Below the pieces are notes generated by a model that was not told where the DNA came from, did no database searches, and saw only the letters and a program-made list of their open reading frames with translations. DNA of 64,000 nt from Hydractinia symbiolongicarpus (taxonomy: Eukaryota > Cnidaria > Hydrozoa > Anthoathecata > Hydractiniidae). The stretch's first letter is position 1; each line of letters starts with the position of its first letter. A program made the translations under genes and the position numbers. The stretch spans positions 19,198,001-19,262,000 of the forward strand of contig NC_079888.1 of NCBI RefSeq assembly GCF_029227915.1. The letters are read 5' to 3'. Positions 1-12,286 of the stretch are shown in pieces.

Positions 1-287
1 GCAAATGGTCCTCCGGCTTACGTTAAAGTCTCAGTGTAATGCACTAGACGAGCATAAGAGTGTCAGCATGAAGGAAAGGGATCAACTTTAATGTTCTCTA
101 TACTTTTTAAACAAAATCAATCATGAAGGAGTGACTGTTACGTAATCACCTTTATTAACTTTTTTTATCGCTCTATAATATTTTAGAAAAAGTAAAAATT
201 CACGTGTGCGATAAAAAGCACTCGTAAATTTTTTTAGGTGTGCGGACGATTGCGCGAGCGATCGCACTTGTCTCAAGAAATGACCTG
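1..287. mobile_element. Right part of a CAGGCC-type MITE, cut by the window edge
   Basis: This segment matches 20163-20411 over about 250 bp. Shared blocks include CAGTGTAATGCAC, GAGCATAAGAGTGTCAGCAT and AATGTTCTCTATACTTTTT, then a GCGATCGCAC-like stretch and a terminal AATGACCTG, the inverted form of CAGGCCATT. It lies downstream of the INTS11 stop codon. The left end is outside the window. Confidence 0.7.
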
Positions 288-353
288 TGAAACACTTATA
301 GAGATGTTGAAAGGGAGAAGTTAAACATAGAACACAAACTTGAAATGCAAGTA

Positions 354-3300
354 TCAGAATTCTTTATCAAATTCACCAGGTTCTGATGAAGGTGTCAGAA
401 AATCTAACACCCGGCTACCTAAAGATTCATCCTCAAACCTCCAAGATATAAGCAAATCTTTAACCGTAGTTCCCTTTTTTGACTCCTTTAAACTGGAATT
501 GTGCAATTTCAGTAGGACAGAATCCACAGCTAAAGATGTGTCTGTCAGTTTCTCAATCGAGTTCTCTGCAAAACATTCGTCCAAATCTATCTTCAGATTA
601 GTAAAAAACTCATCTATGCTTTCTGAAGATTCAATTTTAACTGACGAGGTGAAGCGAAGTTGATGTTCCTCCAGGTTGAGTTCTTCCGACACTGTTTTAC
701 TATCCAAAAGTTTCATGTCCATGTTCTTCATTACAAGCATGCCATCAATCGGTGTCTCATTGTTCGCTTTGATCATACGATGACGCTTGGATTGGGAGTC
801 ATGAGGATTAAAGGCTTTGCGTTTTAAAAAGCCTAAGATAATAAAGGTAACTTTTGATCAAATAGGAGAAATTAAAGCACTGCTGCTACTTATTATTCAT
901 CTCTCTTAGAATTGCAGTATTTTTTTATCTTTCATGAATCCAAACTTATGCTACATGGGGTGCACACACATTAGGCAGAAAATAGCAAATGTTATACATT
1001 TTTACCGACACCTATCGGTTACAAATAACTACTTATAATTAAAATACACAAATATCTGTGAATTTTTTCACAGAACAACAGCTAAAGCAAAACAACCATA
1101 TCTAGTTCAGAGTTTGGTCATCATTATATTAAAGGCTCAAATTTTTATAATGGCATAAATAATCAATTTAATTTCAATTTACATTAGTGACATCATCTAC
1201 TATAGATAAGTGATCAGATACATACCCTTTGCCATATCAATGACAATTTTAGACTGAACTGGCATGGTAGCAGATTCACCATTGGCTGGCATGAAACAAT
1301 TTAAATGAAATTCTTCATTAATCTTCTTTTTCAAAAACTCCATTTTGGAACCTTCTCCATGTACAAGCATAACGTTCTTAGGCTCACACTGACGTATCAA
1401 CTGCATGATTCCCGACGCATCTGCGTGTGCGCTGAATGATAAATATTGTACAGACAGTTTGACATCCACAACGGTCTTTTTGTCAAGTTCGATTTTCTTT
1501 TGACCACTTAATACTTTATGACCTACAGTCCCAATAACGCAATACCCAGGCATAATTAACATATTGTTTTCATCAGGCGCCCACTTTTTAAAAATTTGTA
1601 AAGATAAACCTGCATGCAGCATACCGGGTGTAGCAAAGACGACCATTGCACCTGGGTTGTCAATATAGCTTCTGTCGAAGGGTTTTATATGTTTAAAGTC
1701 AAATAAGTTTCTTTGCACGAAAGTGTTGCGTATTTTTTGATTTGTCCATGAAATGAACAACTTGTAATAATGATTGGCTTTTTCAGTTAATCCTGTGGAA
1801 AAGTATATCGGTACTTGAATGTTCATGCGATCCCAGAATGTTTCCAATAAAATACAAAGTTCTTGAGCTCTTCCCAGCGCAAATACAGGAATCAAAACCT
1901 AAAGAATTGTTTGTCATTTTAAAGCAAATTTTGTATAGGTATAAAGATAGAATACTATGTAATCATGGTTAAATTGCAACTTTTTAGTTTAATTGTTTTA
2001 GTATTCAACCCTTCATTATAATTTTACAGTAACTTGTAGATTATAAAACAAGACAGTACTAAACAAGCGCACAACAATTATTATTAGTAAGATAAAAATC
2101 TTGTAGGGTCTATATAAAGCTAACAATAATTCTAACGAACTTTCACAGCAACATATATACAAATAACATGATTTACCTTGCCTCCTTTCATGATTGACTC
2201 GTGCACCTTTTTCAAAAAATCCATTTCTCGACATCGTTTAGAATCTCTTATTGTCGTTGCATATGTTGATTCTGTTATTAAGAGATCTGGTCGACATTTA
2301 TCAATCCATGCTGCTCCCAGATGCCGATCTGGCGTCATATTGTAATCACCTAAAATTATAGCAGCTTGTTTTTTTATTTTCAACCCACTTAACGGAGTCT
2401 CATGTTTTACCATACAAAAACAAATTCCTGAACACTCTGAGCAATAAAAAAATTAACTTCCAAAAATATGTATTCAAGAAAAAGTGAGTTTGATGGTCGA
2501 GTTTAAGAAACATCTTGATATAATCTCTTAATGTTTTGCAGTTTTTAGGAAAATACTGAAATTGTTTAGATTTTACATTTTGAACCTCTCTTTACAACCA
2601 GAATATATAATTCAGATTAATTTGACAACTTTTACTAATAATATAATGGGATACTTTCACAAGTTCTTTGACTGGCAAATAAATTTTTTGAAATAGTAAA
2701 TTTAACCAGTTTTGACAAGTTTTAGAAAAATCTTACGCGATATGTATTAAAAATTAATGTATCAAAATCAAAACAAAAAAAATACATGAAAATTTTGGTT
2801 GCACACTTCAAATATGCATCACCTCTTAGTAAAGTATAATCCGCAAGGACTGCTTCCTATAAAGGTTAGGCAGGTAAAGCACCTAGCATATTACAAATTG
2901 GAAGTAAAATCGCATTATTTTTTTAACTATCTAGTTTACCCCACTGTTTACAGGAGGTCAAAGAAGGCTTATTCATAATGTACGATAATCCACAATTGAA
3001 CAATAACATCAGATCAGTTCCTTTGTATTTATTTGATAAACCATAATGGTTTATTTTCTCACATTGGTATTGTTTTAGTATTTCTAAATACAAAGTATGC
3101 AAAATACTGAACATTTGATATTAGATTTACTTGAAATGAGTGTTGCTTAGCTTGAAACGTTGTAATATAACTACACAGTTAACATACATGTTTTAGTTTA
3201 CTGCATTATACAAATTGTTATTTCAGGGTTTTACAATCAACAATTAAATCAGCTAAACACCTGTACAACAGGTAAACCGTCCATCACGCCATAACAAGCA

Positions 3301-6300
3301 AAAGATTCAGCATCACACTGAATTCTGTTTAAATGAATACAAAAACATTGACTTGTATCTGTTGCTGAAATTAATAGCTATGTTTTTGTTACCAGTATTT
3401 TGCTACTAGCGACACACTTTGCTACCAGTAACAAGATACAGAAGATAAAAAATGATTTTGTATCTTGCTATTGGCAACAAAATTAATGTTGTGGATAACA
3501 AAAAAGTGCTGTGAGAAACAAAAAAGCTAGTAATTAACATAAATCTGTTATACAAAATGGCTTATGGAGATAGAAAATTTGGACTCATTACTTTTGGTTT
3601 TGTGAATAGAAATATAAATTACATGGCCCACAGTGTAGAACCATGTTATAGTTGACTTTTAAATTTATGGTTTTGTATTCTTTAAATTTGAAACGTTCTC
3701 ATATTGATTACAAACTGGGTACCATGAGGATAAACCAATGATTTGTCACGGCCTAACTAACTGTCTAGGTGCATGTACATTAGAATCGTCTTACATGCAA
3801 ACTTGACTACCTTTTGAAGATATATTCCTTTTACCTGTATAAACAAATGATTGATCTCCCACTCGACAATAAAACATTGCAGCTCCAATCACATGTCCAG
3901 CATAATATGCTTTAATTTCCAACTCATCATCAACCTGAAGAAAACATAATGGTGTAAGTAAACTTTCTTTGAAGAAAACATGCTACGAATTGCATTCCAT
4001 CAAAGCCATTTTTTGCACGTGTTATAACAAATAAAGATATGGAAGTTTTTTTACTGAAAGACTTTTTTTGAAAGTCTATAACTATTTTTTTTTCAAAAAA
4101 AAAACAACAAATGAGAATGTGCAGATTTATGTGTTTACATTGTATTAAAAATAAAACAGGTCCATCAAGAGCTTGTGGCAAAAACTAAATTGGAAATAAG
4201 CAATGCTGAAACATTTCCTTGCATACAATTATTGTGAACATTTTTTTCATTTCGATAAAGGAAAACAAAAATTAAAATAATTCTAAGGTGAACATATTTA
4301 GTGCAGTTAAGAATTTGAAAATAATATACTTTCTATGAATACATGAAAACAAAAATAATATTAGAATTATATTTAAAAATAATATTGAAAGGAAGACACA
4401 AACCAAGCTTTAATGAACAATGCTTAAACTATTCAGTAAAGAAAAAAATCATTTGCAGATAAACCTTGACATTTTTTGAATAGGATGTGTAATTTTTGCG
4501 TGTGCAATATTTCACACGTCTGGACAGCATTTGCGCGTGCGATCACACTTCTCTCATGGAATTCTGACTTTAAAAGGGACCTCCGACCTCAGAAAAAAAC
4601 TATTTCTTACAACATAGATATTTTTAATTATTAAAGAATTGATTTAATTTTCTGCCATTTATAACTAATTTGCAAAACATGATTCAAAAATGATCTAGTT
4701 CCATGGATTTGAGAAAATGTTTTAACCCCTTGTTTTATAAAGAAAGTGTTCAATAAAAAAATCATATGATAATTAGCAATATTTTCTAGGTATAACACAC
4801 AATGTTGTAGAGTTGTGTAAAGAACCTTTTTTAAAATTAAAGCAATTAGTGTCTCTTGTATTACTGCAGGTTGTTAAAATCATCAGTTATTTTGGACAAC
4901 TCTTATTTTCTGTTTGTATTTAGAATACTGAATGGTAAAAAAAGACATTGTGTGGGCAAAGATTAACCAAATGCTTCATCAAAAAATAGATTGATCAAAA
5001 AATAAATTGTAATTGTTGGGTAAACGGCATACGTAAAAGTGATGTTCATTTTTCGCATCAAGATTTTTGTGAATTTGTAGATATGTTATAAAATACAAAT
5101 AAATGTTCTCCCTGCAAAAACAAAAAGCATATGGACATAAACTATTATCAAGACTACATCATGAAAGATCAGTTTATAGACAAAAATTAATGTCTCACTA
5201 GGTGCTTTAGCTACATCCATGAGAGGAGACGTCAATTATTTCCAGCTGTTTCCGTGTTATTGCAATATATAACTAGGCTAATTTTAGTAATGTCATTGAT
5301 GTAAATTGAAGTCAATGCAATGAATTCATGAATTGGGAATCGGGAACCAGTCTAGAATTTGAGGTCACCCTCAAGCTTAGCATCATATTATATACATACT
5401 AGTTGATAGTGGAAAAATCTACTTAGACAAAAAAAGAAACAAAATCATTCCTTCATTTGAATTTTGATGACGTCAGCAATGACCCATCAATACAGAAATA
5501 AATTATTTTCGTATTTTTTTGGCTCTTACATCATCATCAACATCATTCTCATCTTAATGTCCGTTTTCCATGCTAGCATGGGTTGGATGGAGTATATTAA
5601 TGACCATCTTCCAATCTGATCTAGACTGTGTTAGATCTAAACTCAACTTTCTCTGTATCAAGTCTGTCCTTATAACCTCCTGCCAAGTCTTTCTCGGTCT
5701 GCCTCTGGGCTTTGCCCCAGGAACTATCACGTCTCTACCCTTCCTTACCCAATTATCCTCCTCCATTCTTTCCAAGTGCCCCAGCCAATTCAATCTTCTT
5801 ATCTGGATAACATATTTAATTCTATGGATACTTAGTCTGCTGTATAGCTCATCTAAACTCTTTCTGTCTCCCAGACTGGCGTTACACATCCACCAAATTA
5901 TTCTCATATCATACCTTTTTAAACGGTCAAGATCTTCCTGCTTCAATGCCTCACTACCGTACAACATAACAATTCTTACAAAGGCCTCATACAACCTACC
6001 TTTTACCTCAATTGAGAAGACTCTGCTGGTCAACAAAGGAAGTAACTCTCTGAACTTTTTCCAAGCAGAACCTATCCTGCAAGAAACACTTCTTCCAGCA
6101 CCCCCTTCACTGCCCAACATATCACCTAAGTAACAGAAGTTCTCAATGATCTCTAACATTACTACATAAAGCTTGAAAGGCTGATCAAGTTAAGGTATGT
6201 AATTAAGCAGTTTTGGTCAGAGATTAGGGAGATAACAAGTTAAAAATATTAGTGATGTCAAATCTGTGTTTCTCACAAATGGTCGAAAAGATATGGGGAT

Positions 6301-8804
6301 TCAAAGGATTTTAGATGACGTCATTAACCTGTCTGTTCCGAGACAGGTACGTTAACCCAGCTTTAGGAAATTGTGTTATATATCTTCTTCTGGATTCTTT
6401 TTCAAGAAATTTCATTGAATTAAACTGAAAACATTACAGTGCGCTTGCTTTGCATGTTTTTAATCTGAAAATTTTATAACTTGCATTTTATAAACATGGC
6501 GATGTTGTAAGAAGTAGTTTTTAGTTAAGATTTAGGGGCAGCTTTTTTTAACAGATATATACTAGATTAGAAATAACTTTATATAATTATTGAAGTCCTG
6601 TGTTTTGAATATGAGAAATTAGAGAATAATTTTGTAAGTTGGGTAACCCCTTAAAAAATGAAAATAAAACCACATGATCATAAATTATGATTAGCTGCAC
6701 ATTGTTTCAAAAAAGGATTTCTTGAATCTTTAGATGATGAAAAAATTCGCTACTGAGATGAGATTAGATATACCTGAACGCACTGATGAAGATTTACAGG
6801 TACAACTTTCTTCATGCAATCTTTTATATTCTGTGACGTGAAGAAATTTGAATCACCTTTTCTCTCAACTTGAATTTTTCGAAAGTCTTCCAGCAAAATG
6901 GGGCAGATTGCCTTAGTAGGGTGTGTCATATATATGGGACCATCATAGCCACACATTTCTGTGAAATATGGTAAGGCTCCACAGTGATCTGAAAAACAAT
7001 ATTGATTAACTAATACCGGTATTCTTTGTTGCAATTGCAATACGCAGGCCTCGTCAGGAATGGCGTGCAATCGCACGCGCACACGCCCACACACGCCATG
7101 TTTGAATGTTCCTGTGTGATCTTCGCATGCCAAAAAAAACACTTAATACCTCAGGCGTGCGCTAATCGCACACCAAAATAAATAATGTTCTCTTCAATGA
7201 AGGCGCACAGGAATAATATACATTGCCGATCGCGAGTAAAGCTACACATCTTTGAGAGTACGAATACAAATAAATGCAAGTAAAATAATTCAGAGTGAGA
7301 GTACAATGCGAGTGCGAGTAAAATAAATAAGAGTAATCAATAATTAAACTACTCGCAAGTAAATATTAAAAAAATATATCATGCTACTCGCGAGTTATAT
7401 TAAAGAAAAACAAAGACATTAATTTTAATTCACTATTTAATTTTTTTTTTAATTTAGTTGCTCTTTTAAAATTAATAAATAAATTTTAAAGTTCGACTTT
7501 TCCTTTTTTTACAGTTCAACTTTTACGTCTTTTTTTTCCGTCTTGTTCTTTCGCAGAAATCACTTCCAGCATGTTCTTTTGCAAGCACAGAGTCAGCATG
7601 ATATCTAATTATAGTTATGGTGATCAATTGCCACATGCAGACTTTGCTTTCTGAATATTTTTCAACAAACATTGCTTTACAACTCAGACAACAATCTGTA
7701 TAGTTATAAAACATCGCCATAGAAACAGGACGTCACAAAGCTTGTTATTGTTTTGTTTAGGGGGGAATGTTTTAAGATCGAAGCAACAATAATAATGTGA
7801 GGGATTTTTTTATAAAAAAAACAGTTTAATGTTTAATGATATATTTTTTTTGAAAAATATAAAAATAAAAAATATTTACCTCTAAAAAAATATTTACAAA
7901 AAAGTTATTAACTGAAAGAGTTTTATGACTGTAACTTGCATGTTTTATAATTTTTCTTCGTTCTGTTGCTACGTCGTATACTTTTTTTCTCAAAAATAAT
8001 GAATAATGAACGCATCGCACATTTTAGTTTCGTCCTAACAAATTACCTGCTTTTCAAAACATGGCAAAATTAGTGTTGCCGTATGCGAGTTCTATGATTA
8101 TTCGAAAAAAAAAATGGAACAAAAATAAGCACACGCCATCGCAAATTATGCCATGCGAACAACGCACGCCTCAAAATTATTAGGAAGTATCATGACGTGC
8201 GAAGCTCGCACGCCAGCATTTTTCTTCCTGACGAGGCCTGATACGTATGCACTACCGCTAAAGAACCTCAACCCTTTTAAAAACCTTATTCTATCACTCT
8301 TCAACCTCTTTTTCTTTGACTGCCAACACATAAGGGTTTATAAACTATATATCCAGTCACTACAGAAAAATCAAGTTAGTGATATTAAACACAGTGTGGA
8401 TCATGCAAAAAGTCAAGGTTGCTTCTTTTCCACATCATGACCAGAAAAAGCCTGACTTCTTTCTTTCGTTTTAAAATTGCGAATTAAGACACTTTCAAAA
8501 TATAAGTGGTTGATTTTCCTAGAGAGCATCACAGTTATATAGTCTGGATTTAGAAATAAATTACAGTAAAATAAAAGCTTTTAAACCTACCGAGATGAAA
8601 ATGGCTGATAATCAGGCAGTCTATATACGGTGTATATGGTCCAGTCTTTGCTATATATGAAAAATCAGGAAATTTTCTGTCATCATTAAAGCCCATGTGC
8701 ATACCACAGTCGAGCATGATATTTTTTCCCCCTAACGTGACAATTATGCAACTTCGTCCAACATCTTGACCTGCTCCAAGTGGAACTGCTTTTATTTCTG
8801 CCAT
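354..8804 (-). CDS. INTS11: Integrator complex subunit 11 (CPSF3L), catalytic endonuclease, complete, 6 exons
   Basis: Metallo-beta-lactamase/beta-CASP RNA endonuclease that, in the family, cleaves snRNA 3' ends and nascent transcripts within the nuclear Integrator complex. Exons (minus strand): 8804-8591, 6988-6774, 3934-3835, 2349-2177, 1898-1226, 832-354. They sum to 1854 nt, giving 617 residues (human protein about 600). Every junction has GT/AG ends and keeps frame. The joined protein follows the human protein nearly throughout. The zinc motif HFHLDH is split by intron 1 after HFHL (H68, H70, D72, H73), and the TESTYA motif puts the catalytic glutamate at E203, as in human. The beta-CASP part lies mainly in exon 5 ([27 protein letters not shown]). 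The C-terminal region in exon 6 is the most divergent part. A good 3' splice-site sequence ends 9 nt before the ATG, so the 5' UTR is spliced or trans-spliced. Confidence 0.97.
2414..3834. other. INTS11 intron 3, no gene seen
   Basis: AT-rich intron with no coding signal I can support. A weak local inverted repeat of the type CAAGATACA...TGTATCTTG lies near 3428-3474. The flanking splice sites are the exon 3 donor at 3834 and the exon 4 acceptor at 2350. Confidence 0.5.
4594..6524. mobile_element. Possible inverted-repeat element with a LINE fragment inside it (INTS11 intron 2)
   Basis: At 4594-4615 the sequence AAACTATTTCTTACAACAT is matched in inverted orientation at 6502-6524 (AAACTACTTCTTACAACAT read on the minus strand). 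The arms are about 21 bp. The intervening 1.9 kb holds the LINE tail at 5524-6160. No clear target-site duplication was found, so the element's ends are uncertain. Confidence 0.45.
5524..6160 (-). mobile_element. LINE 3' end, copy 1: reverse-transcriptase C-terminal tail with a trinucleotide tail
   Basis: A minus-strand open frame of about 201 residues (6159-5554) carries the typical non-LTR retrotransposon tail: [11 protein letters not shown], then [26 protein letters not shown], and [17 protein letters not shown]. The catalytic RT core is absent, so this is a 5'-truncated insertion. Downstream of the frame the sequence runs into ATG repeats (CATCATCATC on the plus strand near 5530), the element's 3' terminus. 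It is closely related to the copy at 10251-10935. Being inside an INTS11 intron and truncated, it cannot transpose by itself. Confidence 0.88.
7045..8240. mobile_element. 1.2 kb inverted-repeat transposon (CAGGCCTCGTCAGGAA ends) in INTS11 intron 1
   Basis: The left end CAGGCCTCGTCAGGAA at 7045 is repeated perfectly inverted at 8225-8240. Inside each end are further matching inverted blocks rich in GCGTGCG/CGCACGC (7067-7170 and 8115-8215). The sequence ATACG flanks both sides (7040-7044 and 8241-8245), a likely target-site duplication. Between the arms are AT-rich stretches and ACTCGCGAGT-type motifs (about 7230-7400). I see no transposase frame, so it looks non-autonomous. Confidence 0.75.
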
Positions 8805-8830
8805 ATCTATAATCTAAAAATGTGGAATTA
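8805..8830 (-). promoter_or_regulatory. 3' splice-site sequence just upstream of the INTS11 start codon
   Basis: Reading the minus strand, a pyrimidine-rich stretch ends in TTTTTAG at 8814, and the ATG begins 9 nt later at 8804. This indicates a 5' UTR intron or a spliced-leader acceptor. I cannot tell which from genomic sequence. Confidence 0.5.
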
Positions 8831-9109
8831 TACACAAACTTTCTAATTTAATAGAATACATGTAGCTACCATGCTTACATATGCACAAAAAATTGAGAAA
8901 CTTTTGCTTCTCTTTCCCTTGTTTGAAATGAGTCTGATTCAGATAATTATTAGCCTGTAGATGAATAGTTCCTAAGAGTAATGCCACATACAGTGTAAAA
9001 AAATTAATTTTTTAATTCTAAGCATTTTTACATATGGATGGCATTTATTTAAAAATATCAATCGTTTTCATGATGCAATTTTAAACAATAGCTTTTTTGG
9101 ATTGGTAAA

Positions 9110-10935
9110 AGTGATGGATATGGAGGAGTTGGCATATTCGTTGCAGAGATGTGGGTAGAAAAAGTAATAGATGTTATGTGTGTTAATAGCTGTATTATAG
9201 TGATAAAGTTTTTGATAGGTTATAGGATTGTCACTTTTCTGTCAGTTATGCTCTACAGTGTGGACTCAGTGAGGAAGATAAAGATAAGTTTTATGATGAG
9301 TTAATAGCAGTCACATCAAAGTTTGGAGACTTTGAACTTGTGATGGTGGGTGGCGACTTTAATGGTCATGTTGCATGTTGGGAAGTCATCTGAAGGTTAT
9401 AGAGGTGTGCATGGAGGTTATGGATTTGGGAGCAGAAATAAGGAAGGGGAGAGATTGTTTGAGTTTGGAATGGCAACGAACATGGTGGTTTGCAACATAT
9501 CATTCAGTAAGAGACAGAGTAGGCTGATAACATATGACTCGGGTGGCTGTAAGACACAGATAGATTACTTCCTGGTTAGAAAATCGGACAAGAAAGTGGT
9601 GAAGGACGTGAAAGTTATATCGGGGAAAGAGTGTGTTTCCCAGCATAGGTTGCTTGTTTGTGATATTATCTGTGTTAAAGAAGCCAAGGGAAAGTACAGG
9701 CCCTGTCTTAAAGTCTGGAAGCTGACGGAAGAGATTGTAGCAAGACAGTTTAGTGCAAAAGTTCAGCAGTTAGCCCACAATGGTCAATGTGATGCTGACA
9801 ATGTTGAAAGTACTTGGAATACTTTGAAGAATTGTCTTCTAGAAGCTTTTGATGATACCTGTGGGTGAACAAAAGGACCAGCTACACAGACCTGGTGGTG
9901 GAATAATGAGGCTGACCAGTGTATAAAGGAAAAGAGGAGACTTTGGAAAGAATGGAAGTCAGGCGGTAGTAAAAATATTAACTTAGAAGCTAAGCGTTGT
10001 GCTCGTACAGCATTGTATAAGGCAAAATCAGAAGCAAAGAGGAACAGATTTGCGGATATGTTAAGAAGGGAAGACCAGCGCAATGATGTATTCAAGATAG
10101 CAAAGCAAATGAAGAAGACTAATCAAGATGTTGTAGGTGAAAAGTATATACGTAATCTAATGATGATGGTGTTTTGGCTAGCACAGAGGAGAAGAAAAGG
10201 GTAGCTTGGAAGAATTATTATCAGAGGTTGCTTAACACTGAGGTGAGATTATGGTGAATGAAGTATTTCCAGCTTTAATGATGTACAACAGTGGCTTGTT
10301 AGAGATAGTTGAGAACTTCTATTACTTAGGTGATATGTTGGGCAGTGAAGGGGGTGCTAGAAGAAGTGTTACTTGCAGGATAGGTTCTGCCTGGAAAAAT
10401 TTCAGAGAGTTACTTCCTTTGTTGACTAGCAGAATCTTGTCAATAGAGGTAAAAGATAGGTTGTATGAGGCCTGTGTAAGAAGTGTTATGTTGTACGGTA
10501 GTGAGACATCGGTAGTGAAGCAGGAGGATCTTGACCGTTTAGAAAGGAATGATATGAGAATGGTTAGGTGGATGTGTAACGCCACTCTGAGAGACGGAAA
10601 GAGTTCAGATGAGCTAAGAAGCAGGCTAAGCATCCGTAGAATTAAAGATGTTATCCAGATAAGAAGATTGAATTGGCTTGGGCACTTGGAAATAATGGAG
10701 GGGGATAATTGGTTAAGAAAGTGTAGAGACTTGATAGTTCCTGAGGCAAAGCCCAGAGGCAGACCCAGAAAGACTTGGCAGGAGGTTATAAGAACAGACT
10801 TGATACAGAGGAAGTTGAGTTTAGATCTAACACAGTCTAGATCAGATTGGAAGAGGGTCATTAATATACCACGTCCAACCCATGCTAACATGGAAAACAG
10901 ATGTTAAGCCGAAAATGATGATGATGATGAGCTTG
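9110..10935 (+). mobile_element. LINE copy 2: endonuclease region plus RT tail, RT core deleted, decayed
   Basis: A non-LTR retrotransposon read on the plus strand. It starts with a degraded APE-type endonuclease (GGVGIFVAE near 9121; LSEEDKDKFYDELI; GGDFNGHV near 9343). A one-base frameshift at about 9365 leads into the frame 9350-9868, which contains GYGFGSRNKEGERL, TQIDYF and the terminal SQHRLLVCDI endonuclease motif. A stop follows at 9868, then linker sequence to about 10200. Next, directly, comes the RT C-terminal tail (10251-10907: [30 protein letters not shown]). The RT catalytic core, including any FADD box, is missing, so there is a large internal deletion. The 3' end is a short ATG repeat (10915-10930). 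Confidence 0.88.
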
Positions 10936-11223
10936 TATGTTATATACAAGTGAGAACAAAAAGCTTTATTTTATCTTATTGTAAGACTTTATCGTATCTC
11001 ATCGTTATAGATAGCACACAATAACAATTCACAATCTTTCATTTTAGGGCGTGACTATAGCGTGAGCCTCCACATACACCTGGAACATAATTGAGATGCT
11101 TTTTCAGGTCTTAATTTTAAAACATAATCACACATATATACAAAAGTTTATTTTTTTCAGATTAATTAGAGAATTTAAGATCACATGCCTGGACTTCATT
11201 TTGTATCTGGCATTTGCTACATA
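10936..11223. other. Spacer without recognised features
   Basis: AT-rich sequence between the LINE and the MITE. No coding or RNA signal is seen. Confidence 0.4.
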
Positions 11224-12284
11224 CAGTACCGCTTGAATGTAACTTTACATGTACGCGATAGTATCACCTTCGCATGAGCTTTCAGTAGCGTCAGAACTTT
11301 CGTTGTTATTGTTAACCTATTGTTAAATACATGAGCTATTTTTGCATGTTGAAAACAATAGAGTTCATGTCTTGTTCACAAAATTTAATTAGCTCTTGTG
11401 AACTGCGGTGTCCCAATGTTGTATTTAATTGCTATAGTCGTCAAGAGATCAACGAAAGAAAATAAAATTTAACAAAGATTTAAGTTTCGTTAGATCGCAT
11501 TTTAAAAGTGTGAACGAAAAACGGTGATAGAAATGCTTTGTTAGATAGCATTTTAAAAGTTTAAGAACGAAAAAGGACGTTAAAAATGCATTGTTAGATC
11601 ATGTTTTATAAGTTTAAGAACAAAAAACGGCCATAAAAATGCATTGTTAGATCATGTTTTATAAGTTTAAGAACAAAAAACGGCCATAAAAATGCTTTGT
11701 TAGATCATGTTTTATAAGTTTAAGAACGAAAAACGGCGATAAAAATGCTTTGTTAGATTGCATTTTAAAAGTTTAAGAACGAAAAACAGCAATAGAAATG
11801 CTTTTAGATTGCATTTTAAAAGTTTAAGAACATAAAACAGCGATAGAAAAGCTTCGTTAGATCGTGTTTTAAAAATTTAAGAACAAAAAACGGCGATAGA
11901 AAAGCTTCGTTAGATTGTGTTTTTAAAGTTTAAGAACGAAAAACAGCAATAAAAATGCTTCGTTAGATTGTGTTTTAAAAATGTAAGAATGAAAAGCAGC
12001 AATAGAAATTCTTTTAACGTGTTATGTTCGTTCATTTTTCTAAAATAATAATGCAATAGCCTTCGTGATTTTTAACACTTTTAAACAATAACATGCATGT
12101 TACATGTTACAACAAAAGGATTTATCAAATATTATTGCTCTGACTCGCGCACAACGATAACAATAAAAAGCAATTAAATTCGTGCATAAACAAAATATAT
12201 GTGAACGTTCTTTATGTAGACATGAGATCGTTACATGAGGTCGTAAAACTCGTGTACATGTAAAGTTACATTCAAGTGGTATTG
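11224..12284. mobile_element. TA-flanked MITE (mariner-like ends) carrying an internal minisatellite
   Basis: The left end CAGTACCGCTTGAATGTAAC at 11224 is matched inverted at the right end (minus strand from 12284: CAATACCACTTGAATGTAAC, continuing TTTACATGTAC). The arms are about 34 bp with few mismatches. TA dinucleotides flank both ends (11222-11223 and 12285-12286). A TA duplication and CAGT-type ends fit the Tc1/mariner class. There is no transposase frame. The middle of the element is a 53-bp tandem array. Confidence 0.82.
11489..12018 (+). repeat. 53-bp minisatellite, about 10 units, inside the MITE
   Basis: Units begin with GTTAGATYG/CATGTTTTA and continue AGTTTAAGAACGAAAAACGG and CGATAAAAATGCTTT. 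Unit starts at 11540, 11593, 11646, 11699 and 11752 are exactly 53 bp apart; the first unit is 51 bp. Neighbouring units differ at several positions. Confidence 0.93.
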
Positions 12285-12286
12285 TA

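Noticed and set aside
5570-6133. Plus-strand frame of 187 residues
   Set aside because: Antisense of the LINE RT tail; the same shadow appears on the minus strand at 10322-10891.
11489-12018. CRISPR array
   Set aside because: Units are contiguous 53-bp repeats without unique spacers, inside a eukaryotic transposon.
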